DNA of 64,000 nt from Acidimicrobiales bacterium (GTDB lineage: Bacteria > Actinomycetota > Acidimicrobiia > Acidimicrobiales > SZUA-35), in contig JAHDDW010000003.1 of the NCBI GenBank assembly GCA_020629155.1, forward strand, positions 62,001 through 126,000. Direction: 5' to 3'. Positions 36,599 to 47,399 of the stretch are shown here, one piece after another; the first letter of the stretch is position 1; each line of letters opens with the position of its first letter. The translations under genes and the position numbers were made by a program. The notes beneath the pieces were generated by a model that saw only the letters and a list, made by a program, of their open reading frames with translations, had not been told where the DNA came from and searched no databases.

Positions 36599-37849
36599 CT
36601 AGTTTCCGACTTCGCCTTGAAGAAGTAAAGACTCAGCATCTGAGGCCCTCTTTAACGCTTTCTCATGACCTTCAAGCGTGCTGCTAAAGAAGTAACGACT
36701 TTCTGCTGGATTCTCAAGCACATAATAAAGCCAGTCGCCTTCAAGAGGGTTCGCTGCCGCATGTAACGCAAGATCGCTTGGGTTCGTAATAGGAGTTTCA
36801 GGTAATGTAGCGAAAGCTATCGGGCCTACTTCTGGACCGCAGATAGAGTTTTCTAAAGCACCATCAGAAGCAAGCAACTTTTCAGTACTTTCAATTATCG
36901 CTGAAGGAGCTTTTTCGCTACGGTAAGGCTGAGGAAAATCAACTTCAAGGTGTTGCCCATTCGCAAGACGGTTATGCATCACGCGAGATATTTTCTTCAA
37001 ATCATCACGTAGTTTTTTCGACTGGTCAGGGTCTGTCGTATCATAAGCATCACGATGTTCATCGATTTCTTTATCGAGCAACGAAGCAATAACCAACGTC
37101 TGATAACCGCTAACGCCCAAACGGCCGTCCACAGCTCCGTAACCGTCGCCAGCAGCAGCGCTCTGGAACTTATCACGAACTTCACGCATCACTATATCTG
37201 CATCAATAGTCTCTTCTGTGAAACTATATTCACCTGGATAAATGTAGCCTTCCCAGCTTATACCTGGTTCGCCATATGGCAAATCTATATCAGAGGTACT
37301 AACAAAATCTTGCAACTGACTTTCCTGCAATCCAGGAACCTGCGCAGCAATGAACGGCAATGACTTATCTAAACAAAGCCCATCTGGGATAGCAAATGTT
37401 ACAGCAACATCATTAGGACCTTCAGACAGAACCGCAAGTGCTTCGTCAACCGACATATTAGTTTGCATTTCATATGTCCCAGGAAGATACTCAGCATTAC
37501 TATTTCTATAGGTTGCCCATAGACGGAAGAACGTGCTATTTGGGACCACTCCATTACTTGCTAATGTCTCGGCGACATCAGCGTTCGACGTCGCGCTTTC
37601 TAGAAGAACAATTTCTTTTGAGCCGCCAGGGTCACCAGAAGGGTCAATTTGGGCGATAAACCAAGACCGAGCAAACACCAAAATAATGAGCGAAATCACC
37701 GAGATGATGCCTATGGAGTAAAAGATTCGAGCCCTGCGAAACGCTGACGAGCGGACCGTCACATAGTCGTCTATTTCTTCGACTCCAAATAAGACGTCGC
37801 TGTTTTCGATCTCGTCTGACTCAGTTATTTCTTTCTTATCCACCCTCAT
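36599..37849 (-). CDS. mltG: Endolytic transglycosylase MltG (YceG-like)
   Basis: WEGYIYPGEYSF, VIASLLDKEIDEHRD, ISRVMHNRLANGQHLEVD, NPSDLALHAAANPLEGDWLYYVL. Confidence 0.93.
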   Translation of the reverse strand: MRVDKKEITESDEIENSDVLFGVEEIDDYVTVRSSAFRRARIFYSIGIISVISLIILVFARSWFIAQIDPSGDPGGSKEIVLLESATSNADVAETLASNGVVPNSTFFRLWATYRNSNAEYLPGTYEMQTNMSVDEALAVLSEGPNDVAVTFAIPDGLCLDKSLPFIAAQVPGLQESQLQDFVSTSDIDLPYGEPGISWEGYIYPGEYSFTEETIDADIVMREVRDKFQSAAAGDGYGAVDGRLGVSGYQTLVIASLLDKEIDEHRDAYDTTDPDQSKKLRDDLKKISRVMHNRLANGQHLEVDFPQPYRSEKAPSAIIESTEKLLASDGALENSICGPEVGPIAFATLPETPITNPSDLALHAAANPLEGDWLYYVLENPAESRYFFSSTLEGHEKALKRASDAESLLLQGEVGN

Positions 37850-37981
37850 AATACTAGAGGCTAAATTGGCAGTTGAATGGCACCTACGGCATTTCGACTC
37901 AAGACCCAAAGGAGATGGCATTGCATTGCACACCCCTGCTGTAGCGCCGCTTCATTCAGGCGCTAGTGGTGTAGTACCTTG

Positions 37982-38422
37982 TTATCCTCTATGAAGTGCT
38001 TTAGCATCAATCCAGGACTGCAGAATGATTGCGGCTGCTAGCTGGTCAACAACATCTTTCTTTTTGACGCCTTTTACGCCTTGAAAGCGCAAAGAATGCT
38101 CGGCTTCAACCGTTGTTAACCGCTCATCTTGCTCGACAACTTCGACATCTAACACTTTTCGCAAGGCTTTGATTTCACGCAAAATGCTTTTACTTGCAGG
38201 GTTTGGCTGATTTGCCAGTCCATAAGGAACACCGATGACAACGACCGTCACTGCTTCTTCCTGCACAATTTGTGCAAGCAACGCATGTTCTTTTGGACGA
38301 TCGCCTACTCGCTTAACAGTCGAATAAGGCGTTGCCAACACACGGTCGCTGTCAGAAAGAGCAACACCAATCCTTTTTGACCCTAAATCTATACCAAGGG
38401 CACGACCGAGAGTGCTAGACAA
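37982..38422 (-). CDS. ruvX: Holliday junction resolvase-like / pre-16S rRNA nuclease YqgF
   Basis: LGIDLGSKRIGVALSD, VVVIGVPYGLANQ, VVEQDERLTTVEAE, KDVVDQLAAAIILQSWID. Confidence 0.93.
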   Translation of the reverse strand: MSSTLGRALGIDLGSKRIGVALSDSDRVLATPYSTVKRVGDRPKEHALLAQIVQEEAVTVVVIGVPYGLANQPNPASKSILREIKALRKVLDVEVVEQDERLTTVEAEHSLRFQGVKGVKKKDVVDQLAAAIILQSWIDAKALHRG

Positions 38423-40991
38423 GGCCAGCCACCTCACGGGCAGCAAGCAACGCACCATCTATTCCATTAGCGTCTTTACCGCCAGCCATCGCAAAGGTTG
38501 GACCCTTACCCCCGCCGCCTTTGATCATCGCCGAGCCTTTGGCAATCAACTCGCCAGCGTTATGCGACTGGCCATCAGCCACAGCAACCAACGCTGCGCC
38601 GCCGCCACTAGGAGCGCCACCGAGTACAACGGCGTCAATACCTGCTATTTCTTTCACAGCAGTAGCTAAACCTTTTAAATCGTTGCGTTCAACGTCATCA
38701 ACACGCGTAACAACAACGCCAGATTCAGCCAACACTGCAAGATCTTTTGCTTTACTCAACGCCATTGTAGATTTTAGTGAACTGATAGCGAGCTGTGCTT
38801 CATTTAAATCGTCAACTTTTTTGTTAACACCGGCAACAACTTCTTTCTTAGAAACTCCTGCAGCCTGTGCGACTTGTTCAATCACCGCTTGCTCGCTACG
38901 TAGCAACTCAAGTACGGCTGAGCCTGTGACTGCTTCAACACGTCGTAGGTTCGACCCGATTGAACTTTCTGAAACTATTTTAACCAGCCCGATATCGCCC
39001 AACGCTTTCACGTGTGTGCCACCACAGAACTCTAGCGAAGGCCCAGCTTGTAGCACCCGAACGGTTTCGCCATATTTATCACCGAAAAATGCTATAGCAC
39101 CCATAGTTTCGGCTTCTTCTTTTGGTACTTCTTTGTGATCTGCGACAGGGTTCTTTAAAATTTCCTGATTTGCACGGTCTTCTATCTGGCGGATTTGTTC
39201 AGCTGTGACAGGTTCGAAATGGCTGAAGTCGAAACGGAGACGATCTGGGCCGACGTGTGACCCTTGCTGTTTCACATGATCGCCAAGCACTTCCCGAAGT
39301 GCCCAATGCAGCATATGTGTTGCGCTATGGTTGCGACGGATCGCATCACGGCGAGCGGTGTCGACAGAAAGTTTCACACGCTGGCCGACTGCAAAGGTTC
39401 CGCTTGTCACCTTCGCAACATGTCGCACAACATCAGGGACCGCATACACACAATCGATAATTTCTGCGGTTGCAGTCTCTGTTGTCATCGAACCATGGTC
39501 GCCAATTTGTCCACCTGCTTCAGCATAAAAGGGCGTCGTATCAACGATGATCGATATGCCACCATCGTTTGTAGGACTTACGAGCAAAATTTCTGCTTCA
39601 ATATCTTCTAGCTGGTCACGTCCAACAAACGTTGTGGTTTTCCCAGCATCAACTAGTTGTTGCACAGCTTCAAAATCGTCAGCTCTCAAATGAGTTTTTT
39701 GACCTTGGCGTGATTGTTCACGCTGGTTTTCCATTGCAACATCGAAGCCTGCCCGATCAAGGCTGTGGCCTTTCTCGGCAACAACTTCTTGGGTCACCTC
39801 ATAGGGAAATCCATAGGTATCGTGCAACAGAAAAGCGACTGAGCCATCTAGTACATCGCCTGGAGCAAGCGCTGCAAGTTTCTTTTCTAAAATAGCCGAC
39901 CCTGTCGCTAACGTTTTGCGGAACTGTTTTTCCTCACGTTCAACAGTTTCGCGCACTATTTGATGGCTCGCTGAAAGCTCAGGATAATCAGGTGCCATAA
40001 TCTCGACGACAGCATCTACTAGTGTTGGTGTCACAATATCTTCAACGCCTAGCAAATACGCGAAACGAATAGCGCGGCGCATGATTCGACGCAGCACATA
40101 CCCACGGTCTTCATTCGATGGATAGACACCATCGCTAATCAAAAACGTCATGGTGCGGGCATGCTCGGCCAGCACACGTAGCGCTAGGTCAGAATTTTCG
40201 TCATTTCCTAGTTTATAGCCTGTAGCTTTTTCGGCTACCTCTATAAGGTTTGCCATTTCATCTATTTCGAAGACACTTTCTTTCTTTTGCAGCACCATCA
40301 GAAGTCTTTCGAACCCTGCGCCAGTATCTATAGACGGCTTTGGCAACGGTTTACTGACGCCTGCTTCATCAGTTTCGAACTGCATGAATACCAGATTCCA
40401 AATCTCGATGAACCTATCTTCGCTGCCATGCGCTGGGCCGCCATCTGCGCCATAGTCTGGGCCTTGATCCCAGAAAATCTCTGACGATGGACCATTCGGG
40501 CCGGTATCGGCCATTCGCCACCAGTTATCTTCATCGAGACGTTGGATGCGTTCTGCAGGGACGCCTATTTTATCGCGCCAAATATTTTCAGCTTCGTCAT
40601 CTGTTGTGTGAACAGTCACCCATAGACGTGTCGGGTCGAGCTGCAAAGTTTGTGTTAGAAATTCCCACGCATTATCAATAGCAGTTTCTTTGAAATAGTC
40701 GCCAAAACTGAAATTTCCCATCATCTCAAAGAATGTGAAATGACGGGTAGTGCGACCTACTTCGTCTAAATCGTTATGTTTGCCACCAGCACGGACACAT
40801 TTTTGCACTGTAGTAACTCGCTGATGCTGTGGTTTCTCTTCACCAGTAAAAAAAGATTTGAAAGGAACCATCCCAGCAGCCACAAACAAAAGCGAGGCGT
40901 CTTGTGGCACTAAACTGGCTGAGGCCAATCGTTGGTGATCTTTAGCAACAAAAAACTCAGTAAAAACACGACGTAACTCATTAGCTTTCAT
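38415..40991 (-). CDS. alaS: Alanyl-tRNA synthetase
   Basis: FTFFEMMGNFSFGDYFK, RRIMRRAIRFAYLLG, NHSATHMLHWALREVLG, EFCGGTHVKALGDIG. Confidence 0.98.
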   Translation of the reverse strand: MKANELRRVFTEFFVAKDHQRLASASLVPQDASLLFVAAGMVPFKSFFTGEEKPQHQRVTTVQKCVRAGGKHNDLDEVGRTTRHFTFFEMMGNFSFGDYFKETAIDNAWEFLTQTLQLDPTRLWVTVHTTDDEAENIWRDKIGVPAERIQRLDEDNWWRMADTGPNGPSSEIFWDQGPDYGADGGPAHGSEDRFIEIWNLVFMQFETDEAGVSKPLPKPSIDTGAGFERLLMVLQKKESVFEIDEMANLIEVAEKATGYKLGNDENSDLALRVLAEHARTMTFLISDGVYPSNEDRGYVLRRIMRRAIRFAYLLGVEDIVTPTLVDAVVEIMAPDYPELSASHQIVRETVEREEKQFRKTLATGSAILEKKLAALAPGDVLDGSVAFLLHDTYGFPYEVTQEVVAEKGHSLDRAGFDVAMENQREQSRQGQKTHLRADDFEAVQQLVDAGKTTTFVGRDQLEDIEAEILLVSPTNDGGISIIVDTTPFYAEAGGQIGDHGSMTTETATAEIIDCVYAVPDVVRHVAKVTSGTFAVGQRVKLSVDTARRDAIRRNHSATHMLHWALREVLGDHVKQQGSHVGPDRLRFDFSHFEPVTAEQIRQIEDRANQEILKNPVADHKEVPKEEAETMGAIAFFGDKYGETVRVLQAGPSLEFCGGTHVKALGDIGLVKIVSESSIGSNLRRVEAVTGSAVLELLRSEQAVIEQVAQAAGVSKKEVVAGVNKKVDDLNEAQLAISSLKSTMALSKAKDLAVLAESGVVVTRVDDVERNDLKGLATAVKEIAGIDAVVLGGAPSGGGAALVAVADGQSHNAGELIAKGSAMIKGGGGKGPTFAMAGGKDANGIDGALLAAREVAGLV

Positions 40992-41138
40992 GCGCTGTAG
41001 TCTAGCTGATTTTCACCGACAAGCAGGCTGACTTGCAGAATCGATTTTGTTAGGGTAAGAACCTATAACTATCTCATGAGTCATTGCCGTACTTGCTAGA
41101 CCATGGTTTCTGTTTATAATAACATCGGCAACATCACT

Positions 41139-41312
41139 AGATGGTTGATTCTAAGAGCACGTCAAACTTTAAAGTACTGAACACACTACTTGCGCTACCG
41201 TTTTGCTCTATCTTGACTCCAGGGTCATCCCCGAGAAATCGGGGATCTTACCCAGCAGAGATTCCCACTTTCGTGGGAATGACGACCTAAATAAGCTAGG
41301 CATCAACCATCT
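41139..41312. repeat. Repeat family A, copy 1 (about 174 bp, MITE/REP-like)
   Basis: agatggttgattctaag...tcatccccgagaaatcggggatctta cccagcagag attcccactttcgtgggaatgacgacctaaataagctaggcatcaaccatct; terminal inverted repeats agatggttgat/atcaaccatct. Confidence 0.9.
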
Positions 41313-41629
41313 CGAAGAAATACAGAAAGTATAATGTCAATGTTTTTGTCGCCAATAGAAATCAATAATTGCGCACCAACGGCACCACCGACAATCGCAA
41401 GGGGCACCAACTTCAACGCCAGCTTCCAATTAATAGCACCAGAAGCGTGATATTTCGGAATCGCAGTCGCCATCAATCCAATAGCGCTAAAGCGATTCGT
41501 TGCAATGGCTACATCTGTCGGCAAACCTAAAAACAGGAGCATAGGCAAACTTATCAAACCACCGCTTCCGCCTACCGCACCTATATATCCAGCGGCTACG
41601 CCACCTAGAAAAGCTAAGAAAAACTCCAC
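41303..41629 (-). pseudogene. TauE/SafE-type permease, C-terminally truncated
   Basis: MEFFLAFLGGVAAGYIGAVGGSGGLISLPMLLFLGLPTDVAIATNRFSAIGLMATA...; 108 aa only, last codons (FLRDG*) are contributed by repeat family A. Confidence 0.75.
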
Positions 41630-41674
41630 AGTATATAGTATGAAGAAACTGCCTTCGTTCCTCAGGAGGCGCTA

Positions 41675-42781
41675 GTGAAGCTTGACGATCCTGACAGACA
41701 CACTTCGCCCAGCTTTGACCTTTCATATCAGTTGCTAGAGTGTAGACATGAGATCTGGAAAAAATTTGTGAAAAATCTTGCCACACTCGGTTGGAATAGC
41801 CACTGGCAAAAACGCTGGGATGATGCGATGAACGGTTCTGACAGCACCGCAGGGGTGCCTGGACGGATTATTTGTGTTGAGAAAGACTGGGATGTCGTCG
41901 AAACCGAAACTGATATTTTACAATGCGAACGACGTCTTGGAATGTATGACCGCAAACAAGAACCAGCCATTGGCGATTGGGTAGCCGTCCAAAATCAAGA
42001 ATCTGCTTTCATCCAAAAAATTATTACTCGCGGCAACACAATCAAGCGTCGAAGATCAGCTTCAGGCGATGTACGCAAGCAAATCATCGCTGCCAACATT
42101 GATATTGTCCTCATAACATTCGGGCTTGATACAGGAGTGAACGCAAACCGACTTGTCCGTTCTCTTGTTATCGCTCTCGATGCTGGCACACGCCCTCTAC
42201 TTATTCTTTCCAAGGCAGATACTGTTGACGACAATCATAGTGCTGAAGCAATAGCTACTGCAAAAGCCATAGACCCGACTCTTACATGCTTACCAATCAG
42301 CTCCACAACAGGAGAAGGTGTTGAAACTTTAGTAGACGAACTCGGCGATTGCAGCACTAGCGTTGTTGTCGGTGCTTCTGGCGCTGGAAAGTCGACGCTA
42401 ATCAACTACCTTTATGGCGCCGATATCCAAGCGACCAAAGAAGTTCGAGCAAGCGATAACAGGGGGCGCCACACTACTACCAAAAAGCAGTTACTCAAAC
42501 TTGCGCACGGCAACACTATTATTGATACACCTGGTGTGCGGTCGCTTGGTTTATGGCAGGCTGCTTTTGGCGTCGACACTTTTTTTGCTGATGTGGTTGC
42601 CCTTTCAGAAGAATGCCGTTTTAGAGGTTGTAGCCACAGTCACGAACCCAAATGTGCGGTGAAAAAAGCTGTTGAGGAAGGCAACTTGTCAGCTGAACGT
42701 CTGGTGCTGTATCAGCAGCTACATAGCGAGATTGAAGAAAATCTTGCCGAGGAAGAACGGATTCGCCGTTCTCGCTGGTGA
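41675..42781 (+). CDS. rsgA: Small ribosomal subunit biogenesis GTPase RsgA
   Basis: Circularly permuted GTPase order: ILSKADTVDD, VVVGASGAGKSTLINYLYG, DNRGRHTTTKKQL, IIDTPGVRSLGLW; Zn motif CRFRGCSHSHEPKC. Start codon uncertain. Confidence 0.93.
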   Translation: MKLDDPDRHTSPSFDLSYQLLECRHEIWKKFVKNLATLGWNSHWQKRWDDAMNGSDSTAGVPGRIICVEKDWDVVETETDILQCERRLGMYDRKQEPAIGDWVAVQNQESAFIQKIITRGNTIKRRRSASGDVRKQIIAANIDIVLITFGLDTGVNANRLVRSLVIALDAGTRPLLILSKADTVDDNHSAEAIATAKAIDPTLTCLPISSTTGEGVETLVDELGDCSTSVVVGASGAGKSTLINYLYGADIQATKEVRASDNRGRHTTTKKQLLKLAHGNTIIDTPGVRSLGLWQAAFGVDTFFADVVALSEECRFRGCSHSHEPKCAVKKAVEEGNLSAERLVLYQQLHSEIEENLAEEERIRRSRW

Positions 42782-42805
42782 AATAGATTCGCTATGCTAA
42801 GGGAT

Positions 42806-43147
42806 ATGCGACAACTTCTTCGTGCAAAAATTCACAAAGCGACGGTCACTCAAGCCGAACTCGCCTATGAAGGTAGCATCACCATCGACCAAGAACTTTG
42901 CGACATGGTTGACCTTTGGGACGGAGAAAAAGTTCTTGTTGTCTCTAACACTTCTGGGGCACGTTTAGAAACCTACGTGATTCATGGCGAACCTGGTTCA
43001 GGCGTTATTTGCATGAACGGTGCAGCAGCACATCGCATTGCCAAGGGTGAAGAAATCATTATTATGGGTTTTGCAACGAGCGACCAGCCAGTGAAACAAA
43101 AGAAGATCTTGCTCGACAGCAAAAATTGTTTCAGCAAGTGGCTCTAA
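42806..43147 (+). CDS. panD: Aspartate 1-decarboxylase
   Basis: MRQLLRAKIHKATVTQAELAYEGSITID (G-S self-cleavage site), GVICMNGAAAHRIAKGEEIIIMGF. Confidence 0.96.
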   Translation: MRQLLRAKIHKATVTQAELAYEGSITIDQELCDMVDLWDGEKVLVVSNTSGARLETYVIHGEPGSGVICMNGAAAHRIAKGEEIIIMGFATSDQPVKQKKILLDSKNCFSKWL

Positions 43148-43153
43148 CGAGTT

Positions 43154-44071
43154 ATGGCAGTTATCTACAAACCTGAGATCCAGACACTGCTAATTTCGAA
43201 CTTGTGGACCCTCACTGCTGATGACATGGGAGAGGCGATACGAGTTGCTGAAAAACAGCGAATAGAAGTTTTGAAGATTACAAGTTGCAGATCTGTGAAT
43301 CTAGCCGAGCTAACAAATCATGGCATCCCAGAAATAAAAATACATGGCGGCAAGGTCAAAGGCATTAAAGACTTTGAGCGTGCTACCATCAGGGACGCCA
43401 GAACTGTTGAGGATATTCAAGTTTCTCGCCGCATCAGTATTCATAACACGAAACGCGTAACAAATTTGACGGCTCTGTACGTCTGGATCGAAGATATACG
43501 ACGCGTTAGCGCTATTAAGGCTCCAGGCTGGACAGACATTGAAGCACGCTATGTATACGATGTATCTACTGGTGGGGGAACTATACGCGCAACGAAAACC
43601 AAAAATATTCATTGGACCGCTGGAAAAAATTCGACGATACGTTTAATGGCTCCCACACGGTCGAGAATCCTCCGTTCTCGGAAAAATAAGATTAGCCATA
43701 TTACAAATTTTGATACAGTTACAGCCTCCAACTGCCTTATCGGCACAAACGTTACAACTAACACGCTAAACAAACGGTTCTCCACTAGACGGTCATTTAG
43801 AGGCATGCTGTCTTCACCTGAAGCACTGCGGCCAAAATATATGTCTTCAACGGTTAGCCGTCCTGAAAGAACAACCAATAAGCAGAAACCTAAAGCCTCG
43901 TTTGCAGTTCCTTCCGACTCCAAGGAGCAACAAGTTCCTTTCTGGCGCAATGTTTTTAGTGGCAAACCAGCACCTAGTCCACCAGAAAAATCAGATAATC
44001 CTACAGATGTTCAAAGGCCGTTTCAATCGGCTCCAACCCCACCAACCCAAAAGAGAAGCCAATCAAAATAA
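43154..44071 (+). CDS. Hypothetical protein with short solenoid-like strand repeats and a disordered C-terminus
   Basis: Long ORF following panD; periodic I/V/L pattern (EIKIHGGKVKGIKDFERATIRDARTVEDIQVSRRISIHNTKRVTNLTALYVWIEDIRRVSAI); Pro/Ser/Lys-rich tail. Confidence 0.6.
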   Translation: MAVIYKPEIQTLLISNLWTLTADDMGEAIRVAEKQRIEVLKITSCRSVNLAELTNHGIPEIKIHGGKVKGIKDFERATIRDARTVEDIQVSRRISIHNTKRVTNLTALYVWIEDIRRVSAIKAPGWTDIEARYVYDVSTGGGTIRATKTKNIHWTAGKNSTIRLMAPTRSRILRSRKNKISHITNFDTVTASNCLIGTNVTTNTLNKRFSTRRSFRGMLSSPEALRPKYMSSTVSRPERTTNKQKPKASFAVPSDSKEQQVPFWRNVFSGKPAPSPPEKSDNPTDVQRPFQSAPTPPTQKRSQSK

Positions 44072-44162
44072 CAGATAAGTATCATCTATTGGTTCACTTA
44101 TAGAGATGGACCCTCTACAGTGGTTTGTTGTTCCTCACCCTATTCACTCTGGAGTATCCCAT

Positions 44163-45959
44163 ATGTCTAGCATGCCAACAAACAACAAACCTTTGCTCAA
44201 CTGGGTTAACGACTGGCAAACCATTCTTCAACCTAAAGACGTTCACTGGTGTGACGGCTCGAAAGAGGAATACGATCAGCTCGCACAAAAACTTGTCGAT
44301 TCAGGCACGTTCACCAAATTAGATGAAGCAAAACGCCCGAACAGCTACCTGGCGCAATCAGATCCAGCCGACGTCGCGCGCGTTGAAGAGCGCACATTCA
44401 TTTGCTCTGCCACTCCTGAAGAAGCTGGGCCAACAAACAACTGGCGTGATCCGCAAGAAATGCAAGCAACGATGAAAGACATGTTGACTGGTTCGATGGC
44501 AGGCCGAACCATGTATATTGTTCCTTTCTCTATGGGCCCGCTTGGCTCTGACATTGCACACATCGGGGTGCAACTGACTGACTCTGCCTACGTTGCAGCG
44601 TCAATGCGCACAATGACCCGTATGGGCCAACCAGCACTAGATGTTCTCGGCGAAACTGGCGAATGGGTACCATGTGTTCATTCGGTCGGCGCTCCCCTAG
44701 CTGAAGGCCAGCAAGATGTGCCTTGGCCATGCAATAGCGACAATAAGTATATTGTTCACTTCCCTGAAACAAAAGAGATTATGAGCTACGGCTCGGGTTA
44801 TGGCGGCAACGCACTGCTCGGCAAAAAATGTTTCGCACTACGAATCGCTTCCACAATGGCCAAGAAAGACGGCTGGCTCGCTGAACATATGCTTATCATC
44901 GGGGTGACAAACCCTGATGGCGAGAAAAAATACGTTGCGGCTGCCTTCCCGTCGGCATGCGGCAAAACCAACATGGCAATGCTTATCCCGAGCCTGCCAG
45001 GCTGGAAAGTCGAAACTATCGGCGACGACATCGCCTGGATGAAATTTGGTGACGATGGCCAGCTCTATGCAATCAATCCAGAGGCTGGCTTCTTCGGCGT
45101 AGCGCCAGGAACTTCACAAAAAACCAACCCTAATGCGATGGCTACGTTGGAAGAAAACTGTGTGTTTACAAACGTTGCGTTAACACCAGACGGTGACGTT
45201 TGGTGGGAAGACATGACCGACGAAACACCAGCGCAACTTACCGACTGGCGCGGCAACCCATGGACACCAGAAGCTGACACGCCAGCAGCACACCCGAATG
45301 CACGATTTGCTGCACCTGCGGCGCAGTGTCCATCGATTTCTAGCGAATGGGATGACCCGAAAGGCGTGCCTATTTCAGCTATTTTGTTTGGTGGACGCCG
45401 AGCAAGCAACGTGCCGTTAATTACAGAAGCGAAAAACTGGCAGCATGGTGTTTTCTTAGGCTCTATTATCAGTTCAGAAAAAACCGCTGCTGCGACAGGC
45501 AACCTTGGACAAGTTCGATTTGATCCATTCGCTATGCTGCCATTCTGTGGCTACAACATGGCCGATTACTTCCAGCATTGGCTAAACATAGGCGAAGCGT
45601 CAGACGCATCGAAGCTTCCAAAAATGTTTTGGGTTAACTGGTTCCGCCGCGACGAAAACGGTTCGTTTATGTGGCCAGGGTTCGGCGAAAACGCTCGCAT
45701 TCTCGACTGGGTCTTCGACCGTGTCGACGGCAAAGGCAATGTTGAAGAAACCGCTATCGGCAACATCCCAACTGCTGGCGATATCAACGTTGACGGTCTT
45801 GGGTTAGAGCCAGCGGTTATGGAAAACCTGCTTGCTGTTGATAACGCTTCCTGGAAGCAAGAAGTTGATTTGATTACCGAACATTACGCTCGCTTCGGCG
45901 ACGCTCTACCCGTTGAACTCGCAGATGAATTAAAAAAACTAGAACAAGCTATTTCATAG
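44163..45959 (+). CDS. pckG: Phosphoenolpyruvate carboxykinase (GTP)
   Basis: [61 protein letters not shown]. Confidence 0.98.
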   Translation: MSSMPTNNKPLLNWVNDWQTILQPKDVHWCDGSKEEYDQLAQKLVDSGTFTKLDEAKRPNSYLAQSDPADVARVEERTFICSATPEEAGPTNNWRDPQEMQATMKDMLTGSMAGRTMYIVPFSMGPLGSDIAHIGVQLTDSAYVAASMRTMTRMGQPALDVLGETGEWVPCVHSVGAPLAEGQQDVPWPCNSDNKYIVHFPETKEIMSYGSGYGGNALLGKKCFALRIASTMAKKDGWLAEHMLIIGVTNPDGEKKYVAAAFPSACGKTNMAMLIPSLPGWKVETIGDDIAWMKFGDDGQLYAINPEAGFFGVAPGTSQKTNPNAMATLEENCVFTNVALTPDGDVWWEDMTDETPAQLTDWRGNPWTPEADTPAAHPNARFAAPAAQCPSISSEWDDPKGVPISAILFGGRRASNVPLITEAKNWQHGVFLGSIISSEKTAAATGNLGQVRFDPFAMLPFCGYNMADYFQHWLNIGEASDASKLPKMFWVNWFRRDENGSFMWPGFGENARILDWVFDRVDGKGNVEETAIGNIPTAGDINVDGLGLEPAVMENLLAVDNASWKQEVDLITEHYARFGDALPVELADELKKLEQAIS

Positions 45960-45976
45960 CAACTGCCCCAAAACTT

Positions 45977-46013
45977 ACGGGAGGTACTAGTTGAGTTAAC
46001 TAGCACCTCCCGT
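45977..46013. terminator. Probable bidirectional terminator hairpin between pckG and the convergent gene
   Basis: ACGGGAGGT ACTAGTTGAGTTAACTAGC ACCTCCCGT inverted repeat, then gatttta. Confidence 0.7.
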
Positions 46014-46017
46014 GATT

Positions 46018-46530
46018 TTAGTAGAACAAAGATCTACCAGCCACAGCAGCACAGAATGCAGCAACCCCCATGAGAATGTAGCCGTGCTTTGCTATATTTG
46101 GCTGTCGAATTTTTTCAGTATCTGAAGCTGAAATGTTAAGGAGAATCTCTGAACCGTCACGTGCTTTCTTAGAACTAGAGCTACTGCTAGTGTACCGCTT
46201 ACGTTCACCAGTTATAGGATCTCGATACGTGACAATAGGTGCGTACATAGGTTTCTTAGGGCCCGCCAAGGAACGAGAACGACTTTTCTTCGAACCTACC
46301 ACCGTTGCTGAAACATCAATACCATCGCTGAATTTAGAATTGCTGCGCAATACGTGAAGACCAAGAGTAGCGAAACCAACAATAATCGGCGCTAAGTCGA
46401 CACTCGTTTTGTATTGCGTCGGAACAGCGTTAGCAACGAATTTGTAAATAATGAATACACAAACTGCTGAGAGTATCCAGCTCCACACCTTTCGCCTAAG
46501 TTGCGCTTCTTCAGAACTATTTCCGCCCAT
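46018..46530 (-). CDS. Membrane protein, DUF3592-like
   Basis: APIVTYRDPITGERKRYTSSSSSSKKARDGSEILLNI between TM segments. Confidence 0.55.
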   Translation of the reverse strand: MGGNSSEEAQLRRKVWSWILSAVCVFIIYKFVANAVPTQYKTSVDLAPIIVGFATLGLHVLRSNSKFSDGIDVSATVVGSKKSRSRSLAGPKKPMYAPIVTYRDPITGERKRYTSSSSSSKKARDGSEILLNISASDTEKIRQPNIAKHGYILMGVAAFCAAVAGRSLFY

Positions 46531-46610
46531 CCAAACAGTATAGAACCCTTTCGCGCCGTAGGTTTACATCTGCTTGTCGCTACACTCAATCGGGGAGATA
46601 GAGGCGGACA

Positions 46611-47390
46611 TTGTTAAAAACACTAAAACGATACTACTTAATTATTAATCTTAAGACGCTAGTGATCACATCACTTGCAGTACTTTCAACTATTGTTTGC
46701 CAGCAATTAGACTTCGCGGCAGATTTTCCTTTAACTATTATTTCAACAGCGATTATTTTCCCGATTGTCTTTTCTATCGGCGGTGCTTACAAACGCAGAG
46801 AAGCCGCATTGGACGATTATGGGATTATGAAATCGCATGGCAAAGCAATCTATTTCGCAACGCGTGACTGGTTAGAAGATCCGCCACAAGAAACGTTGGA
46901 TAAATCAAAAATGCTGCTCGGAAATCTTCTTTCCTCATGCCGAAAACTTTTTACCGAACCAGTCGAACAGCTACGAAAGAACGAAGATTTAGTTTATGAC
47001 AACTTCTCTGACCTTTCCCGTTTTATCCGCGATGATCTACGGAACCAAGGCCTAGCATCTGGTGAAGTTTCACGCTGTAACCAGTTCCTTTCAAAAATGA
47101 TGGTCGCTTTTGAAAGCACCAAACATGTTTATCAATATCGCACACCACGAACGCTGCGAGCATTCAGCGATATTTTCATCACCGTATTGCCACCGCTCTA
47201 TGGACCATATTTTGCATATCTTGCAACAGAAGTTCAACCATCTGGCCTCGCATACATCATGCCTATCTTGTTTGCGGTGATCTTAGTAAGTCTTGACAAC
47301 ATTCAATCGCACCTGGAGAACCCATTTGACCAAGTCGGCGAAGACGATGTTACGATCAACGTTGAGCAGTTTATTCGCCGACTAGACTAG
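46611..47390 (+). CDS. Bestrophin-like membrane protein
   Basis: Multiple TM helices; LPPLYGPYFAYLA...DNIQSHLENPFDQVGEDDVTI resembles the bestrophin EnPF.....DD motif. Confidence 0.6.
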   Translation: MLKTLKRYYLIINLKTLVITSLAVLSTIVCQQLDFAADFPLTIISTAIIFPIVFSIGGAYKRREAALDDYGIMKSHGKAIYFATRDWLEDPPQETLDKSKMLLGNLLSSCRKLFTEPVEQLRKNEDLVYDNFSDLSRFIRDDLRNQGLASGEVSRCNQFLSKMMVAFESTKHVYQYRTPRTLRAFSDIFITVLPPLYGPYFAYLATEVQPSGLAYIMPILFAVILVSLDNIQSHLENPFDQVGEDDVTINVEQFIRRLD

Positions 47391-47399
47391 GCTCAAACT

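Noticed and set aside
41487-41786. Minus-strand 99-aa ORF overlapping the TauE fragment and rsgA start
   Set aside because: Out of frame with the TauE-like protein and antisense to rsgA; no family features.
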